In this document: piece by piece, positions 44,542 to 52,716 of the stretch
Position numbering within the stretch: the stretch's first letter is position 1
Layout of the letters: each line of letters begins with the position of its first letter
Assembly (NCBI GenBank): GCA_947396885.1
Contig: OX377204.1
Location: 43,387,139-43,451,138, forward strand
Direction: 5' to 3'
Source: Heligmosomoides polygyrus polygyrus
Taxonomy: Eukaryota > Nematoda > Chromadorea > Rhabditida > Heligmosomidae
Length of the DNA stretch: 64,000 bases
Notes under the pieces: generated by a model
Databases searched by the model: none
Seen by the model: only the letters and a program-made list of their open reading frames with translations
Told to the model about the DNA's origin: nothing
Made by a program: the position numbers and the translations under genes

Positions 44542-44983
44542 CTCTGGTACTAGGACAACTTCCCCTCAGTTTTTTGCTTGTGTACGTTTAACGAGGAGTA
44601 CAGCCATCAAAACTAGGTCAGCGCTGTCTAGCACAAGGGGACTGCGAAGACAGGCGTGACACTGAAACTTTGTTGTGCAGCATAACATGTTAGACATGAA
44701 CGCATGTAGATTTTTCCTCAGGCAGCTAGCTCTGTTAGCTGTTACGAGAAGCACCACGACGTGCCTGATCCAGGAATGTGAGTCATAAGGCCTATGGTAT
44801 ATTCCCGCGAGGGGCTCGGCGACAGAGCGGGCAACTGCTGCTGATGCAGGAGGGGGTGCGGTATTTCCATACGGGACCACGCCTTCGCTGCAGTGGTGGA
44901 CGGCGTAGCGGGTGTCGCGGGAACAATTGTCGCGCCGTCGCTCCTGCGACACGTCGCATATGGGGTCGTTTAGGCCTCTGTTA

Positions 44984-45270
44984 AGGCCCCCACAGAGTTC
45001 TGCGACAGCGCCGCGGCTCTATGCTTAGCCATAGTGCAGAGACGCAGAGCTCGCCGCCGGCGCGTCCCTGCCCTATCCTTAAGGCCCCACAGAGTTCTGC
45101 GGCAACGCCGCTCGCCGCAATGGTTAAGGATAGGGCAGGGATGCCGCCGGCGGCGAGCTCTGCGTCTCTGCCCCATGGTTAAGAATAGGGCTGCGGTGCT
45201 GCCGCAGAGCTCTGTGGGGGCCTTTAACCATTGCGGCGAGCGGCGTTGCCGCAGAACTCTGTGGGGGCCT
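44984..45270. mobile_element. 142-bp MITE interrupted by a copy of itself
   Basis: Ends AGGCCCCCACAGAGTTCTGC and CTCTGTGGGGGCCT; TTA on both sides (44981-44983, 45271-45273). Removing the inner copy and one TTA leaves 98 + 44 = 142 bp. Confidence 0.82.
45082..45223. mobile_element. inner 142-bp MITE, inserted into its own family
   Basis: Starts AGGCCCCACAGAGTTCTGC and ends CTCTGTGGGGGCCT, flanked by TTA (45079-45081, 45224-45226). The uninterrupted target sequence, ATCCTTAACCATTGCGGCG, is seen in the copy at 46919-47061. Confidence 0.85.
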
Positions 45271-45519
45271 TTATACTCCAGCGGGAGCATCCGCGGAACG
45301 TCCGCGGACGAAGGGTGCACCGCGGACGGCGGGCGTGGCGGGGCACGGCGATTGGCCAGGTGAGGGACTCGGCGCGTTTCCCGCCTTTCCGCGGTGCACC
45401 CTTCGTCCACGGCGATTGGCCAGGTGAGGGATGTCGGCGCGATTCCCGCCTTTCCGCGGTGCACCCTTCGTCCACGGACGTTCTGCGGACCCTCCCGCGG
45501 GAGTACAACACAGGCCTTA

Positions 45520-45680
45520 GGCCTCTGTTATACTCCCGCGGGAGCATTCGCGGAACGTCCGGGGACCAATGGTGCACCGCGGACGGCGGGCGTGGCGGGG
45601 CGCGGCGATTGGCCATGTGAGGGATCTCGGCGCGATTTCCGCCCTTCCGCGGATGCTCCCGCGGGAGTATAACAGAGGCC
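45520..45680. mobile_element. MITE E2, 161 bp
   Basis: GGCCTCTGTTATACTCCCGC to GTATAACAGAGGCC, between TTA at 45517 and TTA at 45681. Confidence 0.78.
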
Positions 45681-45683
45681 TTA

Positions 45684-45793
45684 GGCCTGAGTTATATTCC
45701 CGCGGGAGCATCCGCGGAAGGGCGCGAATATCGCGCCGAGATCCCTCACCTGGCCAATCGCCGCGCCCTGCCAAGCCCGCCGTCCGCGGTGCC
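45684..45793. mobile_element. MITE E3, truncated
   Basis: Starts GGCCTGAGTTATATTCCCGC and is cut off at TTA 45794-45796 by the next element; its right end is missing. Confidence 0.6.
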
Positions 45794-45796
45794 TTA

Positions 45797-46227
45797 AGGC
45801 CCCCGCAGACTTTTGCGGCGTTGCCGCTGCCCTATGCTTAACCATAGGGCAGAGACGCAGAGCTCGCCTCCAGCGGCGCCGCCCAGCGGCACCGGCGGCG
45901 TCGCCCAGCGGCACCGGCGGCGTCGCCCAGCGGCACCGGCGGCGTCGCTGGCGGAAATGACTTGAATCATTCCACCCGGCGGCGCCGCTCCAGCGTCTGT
46001 CTGTCTGCGCTCTGCGCTCTGCCCTTTCGCGGCGGGATCCAGAGCGGAGACGGTCGATGCGGGCGCGCGATCGTCATCGGGGCGCGTTATTGTTAAGCAC
46101 CAGTCGGTCCCGACTAGGAACAGTACAGTACCTCGCCGTCACCGCTCCCGCTGATGATGAGTCAAGCCGCTGAGCGGCGCCGCTCAGCGATTTCGCTCGG
46201 CGGCGCCGCAGAAGTCTGTGGCGGCCT
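45797..46227. mobile_element. MITE E4, larger relative of the 142-bp family, with internal 22-bp repeats
   Basis: Starts AGGCCCCCGCAGACTTTTGC and ends GCAGAAGTCTGTGGCGGCCT, flanked by TTA. Inside, GCCCAGCGGCACCGGCGGCG recurs three times with a 22-bp period from 45881 to 45945. Confidence 0.65.
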
Positions 46228-46230
46228 TTA

Positions 46231-46557
46231 GGCCCCTGTTATACTCCCGCGGGAGCTTCCGCGAGACGTACGCGGACGGACGGTGCACCGCGGACGGTCG
46301 TCGTCGTCCCGGGGCTGCTAGCGTCTCATCGGAGCGCGTTTCCCGCGCCGAACTCCGCGGGACGACAGCCTTCCGCGGTGCAGTGCACCGCGGACGGCTG
46401 CCCTCCCGCAGGCGGGAAGTATAACACCCCTCTCGTCGTCTGTCGGCGGCGATCCGCGGATGGCGGGCGTGGCGGGCCGCGACGAGTGGCCCGGCGCGGG
46501 GTCCCGACGCGATTTCCGCCCATCCGCGGAAGCTCCCGCGGGAGTATAACATAGGCC
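46231..46557. mobile_element. MITE E5, 327 bp
   Basis: GGCCCCTGTTATACTCCCGC to GTATAACATAGGCC, between TTA 46228-46230 and TTA 46558-46560. Same length and content as the reverse-oriented copy at 60662-60988. Confidence 0.82.
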
Positions 46558-46560
46558 TTA

Positions 46561-46782
46561 GGCCTCTGTTATACTCCCGCGGAAGGGCGGAAATCGCGTC
46601 GGGACCCCGCGCCGTGCCACTCGTCGCGGTGCACTGCACCGCGGAATGCTGTCGTCCCGCGGAGTCCGGCGCGGGAAACGTGCTCCGATGCAACGCTAGA
46701 CGCTAGACGACGACGACCGTCCGCGGTGCACCGTCCTCCGCGGACGTCCCGCGGAAGCTCCCGCGGGAGTATAACAGGGGCC
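46561..46782. mobile_element. MITE E6, 222 bp
   Basis: GGCCTCTGTTATACTCCCGC to GTATAACAGGGGCC; an internally shortened, rearranged relative of E5 between TTA copies. Confidence 0.72.
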
Positions 46783-46785
46783 TTA

Positions 46786-46915
46786 GGCCTATGTTATACT
46801 TCGGCGACACTGTTGTGGGCGACGTCGGCGACAGTGCTACGAGGGCTACTACGCAGTGCGTAGCAGCCCGCGCAACACAGCGTCGGCGACGCGTCGCCGA
46901 AGTATAACATAGGCC
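46786..46915. mobile_element. MITE E7, 130 bp hairpin
   Basis: GGCCTATGTTATACTTCGGC mirrored by GCCGAAGTATAACATAGGCC, flanked by TTA at 46783 and 46916. Confidence 0.8.
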
Positions 46916-46918
46916 TTA

Positions 46919-47061
46919 AGGCCCCCACAGAGTTCTGCGGCAGCGCCGCAGCCCTATGCTTAACCATAGGGCAGAGACGCAGAGCTCGCCGCCGGCGGCG
47001 TCCCTGCTCTATCCTTAACCATTGCGGCGAGCGGCGATGCCGCAGAACTCTGTGGGGGCCT
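46919..47061. mobile_element. uninterrupted 142-bp-family MITE
   Basis: AGGCCCCCACAGAGTTCTGC to CTCTGTGGGGGCCT, 143 bp, with TTA at 46916-46918 and 47062-47064. It provides the intact reference for the nested copies. Confidence 0.85.
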
Positions 47062-47182
47062 TTAGTGTGCGCGCGACACGCGACGCGACGCCATTGTGTA
47101 GTGGCCGAGTTGATCAATCGTTCATTTTTGCCACTACACGTGCATCACATCGCGCGTCGCGCGCACACTAAACGACCCCTAT

Positions 47183-47760
47183 AGATGGCCTCCGAGTGGC
47201 GGAAGAGGAGCATATTCTCCTCCGACAGCCGTCGCTGGCCGTTTTTACAGATGAGATGCGCTCATCGTGCACAATTTTTGCACTTGTATCGACTGATTTC
47301 AACCATTTCAACCACCCCATCGTTTTCGTCTTTTTTTTCGTTTTTTTTTCAGTTATATGTAGATATTAACATTCACTTTGGTGATGTTTTCCTGATATTC
47401 TGACATGTTTTGTTTCGTTCTTGATGAAACGATGTTTCCTAGCGAAGTTTTTTCGTACCTGCGCTCATTCCGACCTTTCGTTGTTGTGAGCTCTCTCGCT
47501 TGCACGGTAACCCACATTTTCGTGCCGGATAAGTCACACGTAAGGAGTCGTGACATGTCCGGCACGTGTAAAGCACAGAAATGTCGGATCCCGTGCCTGG
47601 GTACAAAATAGGAACCGAAAGAAATGCTGGAATGAGCACAGGTACGGCTGGCAGCACATCACTTCAAAAAAAAAAAACGCTTTGCAGCGCCAAACCTACA
47701 ACAGAAGACCGGTGAGGGGAACACATATAGAAAAAAAACCGCGAAAACACGAACAGAAAC
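47183..47760. other. no gene recognised
   Basis: AT-rich spacer with T and A homopolymers; short frames on both strands overlap and carry no motif. Confidence 0.45.
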
Positions 47761-47765
47761 ACATA

Positions 47766-48660
47766 TTAGGTTGGTGAAAAAGTCTTGCACCAAAGGGTAT
47801 TTTTTTCAAAATTTTATTGCTTCTTTTGTGAGCGCCTTCAATCTACAAAGTAACTACCGTTTACATCTAAAACCTCCTGCATCTGATAGGGAGATCATAA
47901 ATTCCTTTCTTCAGTAATAAAGTCAGCTGTGCTCCACCTCGGAATCCAGTCCGGTTCGGTCGTTGAAGCAGCAACAGCTCAGGTTTTGCTTGAGAGCTCG
48001 GAAGAGGTGGTGGTCCGGTAGCGCAGGGTCTGGCGATTACGATGGATGGGGCAGCTGCTCCCATCTAAGCTCCTACAATTCCTGGCGAAACGACCTTGCA
48101 AAAGGGGGGGGGGCAAGCATTGTCGTGAAGAAGGTACACATTCCTCCGCCCGTGCCGTTTGCGCGACATGGCCCTGCTCAGCTTCTGCAGCTCTGTAGCG
48201 TAGATGTTCGCTGTTACTGCGGTACTGTCGTCCAGGATTTTATGATAGAGCATTACTCCAGAATCCCATCTCAAGAGCACAACATTACCATCCTCTGGAG
48301 GATGTCTGCCATGAGGTTATGGTTCTCTTTGAGGGAGCCACTTGGCATTCCGAATGTGGTTAACGAGGAAGACCCAGGATTCATCTCCCGTGACGACATT
48401 TTCGAGAAAGTCCTTATTACGAAAACGAACAAGGAAAGACTGAGCGATACTCAATCGCAAAGCCTTGTCCGAGTCTTGGAGTCATTCAGTCTTCACTGCA
48501 ATCGTAGTATTTATATGCCCTCAGAATGAATTTGCCACGTATGCGAAATATTCTAGAATGTTTGTGCTACAACTACGTGCCGCCAAACAGTCCTTGGAAG
48601 TTCCTGTGAAATCTTGAAAATTTTCAAAAATTTTGGTACAAGACTTTTTCACCAACCTAG
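47766..48660 (-). mobile_element. mariner element, 895 bp, deleted
   Basis: Termini TTAGGTTGGTGAAAAAGTCT and AGACTTTTTCACCAACCTAG are inverted repeats of the mariner type, flanked by TA (47764-47765 and 48661-48662). It is about two thirds of the usual mariner length of 1.3 kb; the missing part is the N-terminal DNA-binding domain of the transposase. Confidence 0.85.
47860..48540 (-). pseudogene. mariner transposase, catalytic half only
   Basis: On the - strand, VVTGDESWVFLVNHIRNAKW (about 48410) contains the first catalytic Asp. TANIYATELQKLSRAM leads to YLLHDNAC with the second Asp (about 48130). After a frameshift, a SPD-type block followed by HLFRALKQ supplies the third region (about 48010). 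Frameshifts and the missing helix-turn-helix part mean it is inactive. Confidence 0.78.
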
Positions 48661-48664
48661 TAGA

Positions 48665-49570
48665 AATGGTCGAGAAAACGCGGAAAATTCACTGAACTAG
48701 CTGAGTTGCAGTAAATTCTGCAAAAGCAACCGTCTGCAGAACTACGCGAACTAGTCAGCCTCAGCAATGGCGGCGCCTTGCGACGCGCGTCTCGGCCCGT
48801 TGCTGTCGTCGTGGAATCCCGCGTCGCTGCGGGGAACTGGAGTATACCATAGGCCTAGGACTAGTTCCTAAGAGAAATAGCAACCCTGCAATGAGGGCAA
48901 GTAGGAAATGACTTTCAATTTTTCTCTAAATATCTTAACTTCTACATATAAATTGTTTCAGTTATTTGAAAAAGGGAGCGCCTCCACTGGAACACCGCAA
49001 AAAATTCTTAAACTCACCGAAAATCGTGAGGATAATGACATATGGAGCATCAGAACACATCACCCTCCTGGAGTCACCTCCTTCAAGCAGTGAGCAACCT
49101 TGGAAAAACCTCATTTTTCTACATGAACTTTTTTAACCAAAGCGGAAATCGATTTTCCTTTACAACGAATTTTTAGGAGCTTCACTAAAAGTAGCCTGCA
49201 AATGAACAAGCAAGAGCACTCGCTCACTTAATAAGGAGCAATCCAGTTCTGCGTCCTTGAGTAAAACACCAAGCCCGAATGTGATTAAATGAAGGCGACA
49301 TTTGTTCAAATCTTTTATACCAGTTTGGAAGACTAAACGTGATAGTGTAAGGTTGGAAAATAAGTAATGGGAGATTAATGCAATAGACCAACGCTCCAAT
49401 CCTGTTGTTATGTTTTCAGAGTTTGACCGAGTTACTTCTGTGAAAGTTAATACTCTCAGTGTTAACTATTCGATCGATAGAGTGTCACTTACAGATCCAT
49501 GCTTCAGCGTTGATTCGCTTCTGGAGAGTATATTAGACGAGTTTTGCATATCACGAACGCTCAAGGATTC
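48665..49570. other. no gene recognised; possible small host exon
   Basis: GAGTATACCATAGGCC near 48841 is the right end of a GC-rich MITE of the 45-47 kb type. A frame at 48950-49090 (TGTPQKILKLTENREDND) looks protein-like but is short and unsupported. Confidence 0.35.
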
Positions 49571-49573
49571 CAT

Positions 49574-49735
49574 GGGCTTGATTTATCAGCGACTTACATA
49601 ACTTTAATAGAGAATTTAAAGCGGAAAACTCTAGATAACGCGCTTATCGCTCACCATATCGCTTAATAAGCCCGAAGGGATTTCAGCTGTAATGTCTCTG
49701 CTAATTTGCTTTAAGTCGCTGATGAAGTCGGCCCC
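49574..49735. mobile_element. hairpin MITE, 162 bp
   Basis: GGGCTTGATTTATCAGCGAC with TTA is mirrored by TAAGTCGCTGATGAAGTCGG with CCC. It is a full-length member of the family whose ends also occur at 6617 and 21920. No coding capacity. Confidence 0.75.
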
Positions 49736-49739
49736 TGGC

Positions 49740-50400
49740 GACCATGGCAATTTGAGATGAGATGCACATCACTTGATGCGACTTGAGGCTCATTATTTGC
49801 CACACGCTTGTAGAACGGAGTTATGGCCCGTTTTCAGCTTGCCTCCACAGCCCCCTGTATGCGCGCATAGCACACCGAACACGGGGTGAGCTTAAGTAGG
49901 CTGGAAACAGCGGCAGCAGCAGAGCTGTGGCGCAGTGCATAGAAAAGAGTGGCGGCGTAGTGAGACAGAAAGGTTTGTTGTTCGACACTCTTGCAGTACA
50001 TCACCTTTGCACTTCCTAAAAAGGATCTGCCATAATCAAGCACTCTATATAAAATCGCGGTGAAAGGGATCGCTAAAAAGGAAACCTAATTCACATGTAC
50101 CACTGTGCTTTCATGCGGGCTCGTTAGGCACAACACTGCCGATCTATCTTCCATATTATTTTCTCACTAACAGTTGCCTTGACGTGCCTTCTGAGCTGTA
50201 TTCATTAACCGGCGGGAGCGGGAAGTTAATCGATATCGTCCCGCCCCCGGCCTTCCGCACCGCGGTTGATAGGCTCTAGGACGTAAGTCCAACGCGACGT
50301 CGCGGCACTGAAAAGCGGACGTTCGCTCGGCGACGCATGGTTAACTACAGTGCACGAAATTTTACCAGTGTTTAAGCTCCTCGCCTAGTTTTTTGAAGTT
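49740..50400. other. no gene recognised
   Basis: Includes a GC-richer stretch near 50210-50330; no supported coding frame. Confidence 0.4.
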
Positions 50401-50736
50401 TCGATGCTTTGCATACGTTCCTATTCAACTATCGTCGAATGCTCCACCCCACGTTGTCTGGAAGATCACCAGCTGAGGCGTTTCTTAGCAGACGTCTACG
50501 CTCTAAGCTCCCACTGCTGAAGCCTTCGGAGACGACCACGGTACGTGGGACAATCCAAAAATGGAGGCACAGTTCAACAATCATCATGGAGCACCCAGAA
50601 GATTTTCAGGCCAGACGATCTTGTGGGGATCAGCGACTATCGAGCTGGATACCCGAGATGGATGCATGGAAGTGTGAGGTCTCGTCAACCCTAAGAAGAA
50701 AACTTACACCTCTAGTCTTTCTCTTAGGAGGGAGGT
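50400..50736 (+). pseudogene. Ty3/gypsy integrase C-terminal fragment
   Basis: FLFNYRRMLHPTLSGRSPAE followed by RRLRSKLPLLKP (50409-50520) is the well-known end of gypsy integrases. The rest of the frame degenerates. A purine-rich run AGGAGGGAGG at 50727-50736 looks like the polypurine tract, and a TGTAAG start at 50737 could open a 3' LTR. The rest of Pol is absent upstream. Confidence 0.65.
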
Positions 50737-51213
50737 GTAAGATCCTTGACCTTGCGCTTGACTGGTTGACTGCCCATAGATGGTCTATAGATCTTGCACC
50801 ATCCCTTGGAAGCCTACAGTGAAATATACACCCACGAAATGTTGTCGCAATCGATGAACATTGCCCACACTTGGAAAGCCGCGGGAGTGGAACACGTACC
50901 CTTGGGGTGAGAGACGTTCTGCTTGAAAGCGTCGCGAGCAAAGACGCGGGACAGTGCCTGCGAAGCCAATTAGCGTCGACTCGCGCCGTGACACCCGCCG
51001 CCTCCCGGCGGAGACGATGGTAACCCAGCCAATCACGGGAGCCTGTAGGTCGACCACATTTGGTGTGATCGATATAAGGGTAGGATGCTCAAACAGCTTG
51101 CACTGGCAGTCCAGAAATTGGGATTGATCTAAACCCTATCATCTCCTGTATTAGAATTTCGATCTCTATCGAATGAACCAGGAAAGAGTCTTGCCTCAAT
51201 AACGTTTGCAACA
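50737..51213 (+). repeat. putative 3' LTR of the truncated gypsy element
   Basis: Begins TGTAAGATCC after the purine tract and may end TTTGCAACA. A TATA-like GATATAAGGG lies at about 51069. There is no second copy in the window for comparison, so the limits are guesses. Its 3' part overlaps the left arm of the next foldback. Confidence 0.35.
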
Positions 51214-52003
51214 TTTTTTTTCAGTCGCTGTTCAACCTTCGTTAAATATCAGTTTTTTTATATCAAAATTAACTACGAGGCATGCTTCCAGGCTACTGAT
51301 GTGAACTCTGTTATCTCCTATATTAGAATTTCGATCTCTAACGAGTGAGACAGAAATTATCCTGCCCAAATAACCTTAAGGCGACTTTTCAACATTGTTT
51401 GTTTTCGTTAAATATCAGTTTCAATTTATACCAGAATTAATTGCAGGGCATGCTTCCAGGCTGAAATTGCGTAAGGAGTATATTGTATTAGATAGACGAG
51501 AGACCTAAGAGCACCCCAAGTGCTCAACCTTTTTGAAAATGACATTATGATCCTTCAATGCGCGTGTGCGTGTGTGTTCACAGTCTGAAATTGCCCGACG
51601 AGTTCGATGTGATAGACCTCCTAAGAACACCAAAGTACTCTAGTTTTCTCAAAGCATTTCATGAGTGTTTCCTAACTAGTTGATTGGTGGAAGTGACATT
51701 GGCTATGCATGCAGGTACACTGCCTGTGGGAGCAAGGTGAAAATACTGCTAGAAGCCACAAACGACTGGTCGAGCAATTTGAAGTATTGTGTGATGAAAT
51801 TTATTCTCATTCTCATTCTCTCAGTGAACATTAGATTTGATGAACCACCAATCCAGTCTCAGTCTCGTTATATATGGTGTGTTAATTGTAAACTTCCATA
51901 GAAAGATCAGTTACGAAATGCTAAAGAGATGTCATGTTGAGACTAACGCTCTAAACTTCTGTTAAAAGATCTCTCGTCTATCTAATTGGAATCCTCGTGC
52001 AAT

Positions 52004-52036
<33 letters not shown>

Positions 52037-52369
52037 GAATAAAAACCGATATTTAGCGAAAAATAAACAGCGCCTAAAAAATCGCTTCAAGGGTGATTGA
52101 GGCAGAATTCTTTCTGGATCATTCGATATAGCTCGAAATTCTATACAGGAGAAGGTAGAATTTACACCAGTAGTATGAAAGCATGCCTCGCAATTAATTC
52201 TGATATGAATACTGGTATTTAACGAAAATGGACAACGCCTAAAAAGTCGTCTTAAGGGTTGTTGAAGCAAGATTCTTTCTTGGCTTATTCGACAGAGCTC
52301 GAAATTCTAATACAGGAGATGGTAGAGTTCAGATCAATCCCAATTTCTAGACTGCCAATGCAAGCCGTC
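51102..52369. mobile_element. foldback element with two tandem units in each arm
   Basis: The left arm 51102-51510 and right arm 51962-52369 are reverse complements (GCTTGCACTGGCAGTC against GACTGCCAATGCAAGC; GATAGACGAGAGA against TCTCTCGTCTATC). Each arm holds two diverged units of roughly 190 bp with TATTAGAATTTCGA and AGGCATGCTTCCAGGCT blocks. The centre (51511-51961) is unique. An AT dinucleotide tract lies at 52002-52036. Confidence 0.72.
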
Positions 52370-52427
52370 TGAGCCTCCTATCCCTCTATCGATTGTAATC
52401 ACACCAAATTCTACGGTCACTAAACAG

Positions 52428-52610
52428 TACCTCGCGTACGCTTTGGTCAATTGCCGAAAAGAACGCTTTGGAGCGTTCCAAAGCGGCTTTTTTAAATAAC
52501 TTTTCCAAAATCAAGTACCTGTAAATGAAGCACATATTTGAGCTGAGCAGCTTGAGCTCTATCTCGTGACATATAAATCTGAGTAGCGTTGAACACGAGT
52601 TGTATGTTAC
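52428..52610 (+). repeat. terminal fragment of the 33.5-kb foldback family
   Basis: From TACC(T)CGCGTACGCTTTGG on it matches 33451-33615 (AAAGCCGCTTTGGAGCGTTC, GAGCTCTATC, GTTGAACA blocks). It lies about 100 bp upstream of the phosphatase start codon and so may sit in its promoter. Confidence 0.75.
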
Positions 52611-52716
52611 ATTTTTATTCGCTTTGATGTTTCCATCTTCTACGCTGTCCTAATATCTTGATTCCTATTTGTGAGAAATTCCTTCCTTTCGCAAAGTGTT
52701 ACGGTGTCAAGCACTG

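Larger units (their letters stand above)
43408..44598. mobile_element. inverted-repeat-bounded element enclosing a minisatellite
   Basis: GTTAAACGCACACAAGCAAA followed by AAACTG at about 43421-43446 is mirrored by CAGTTTTTTGCTTGTGTACG at about 44566-44585; the similarity extends over about 40 bp including an ATGGCTGT block. The 1.2-kb interior holds the 43.6-kb minisatellite and a separate hairpin at 44462-44541. No target duplication is obvious, so the bounds are approximate. Confidence 0.5.
44973..45516. mobile_element. MITE E1, interrupted by two nested 142-bp MITEs
   Basis: Begins GGCCTCTGTTA, is broken by 44984-45270, resumes TTATACTCCAGCGGGAGC at 45271 and ends GAGTACAACACAGGCC. The break duplicated TTA. 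Confidence 0.75.
44962..47179. mobile_element. nested cluster of GC-rich Tourist-like MITEs inside an outer MITE
   Basis: The outer element starts GGGGTCGTTTA (44962-44972). Its other part resumes after the inserts as TTAGTGTGCGCGCGAC (47062 on) and finishes at TAAACGACCCC (47179), the mirror of its start. TAT flanks it on both sides (44959-44961 and 47180-47182). Between the two TTA copies sits a string of at least eight further MITEs, each separated by TTA. The GC content is far above the neighbourhood. Open frames within the cluster are by-products of stop-poor GC-rich repeats. TTA targets with GGCC ends point to the PIF/Harbinger superfamily. Confidence 0.82.

Noticed and set aside
44970..46700. 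Many 100-170 codon frames with Arg/Pro/Ala-rich products
   Set aside because: They lie wholly in nested GC-rich MITEs, exist on both strands and break at element junctions.
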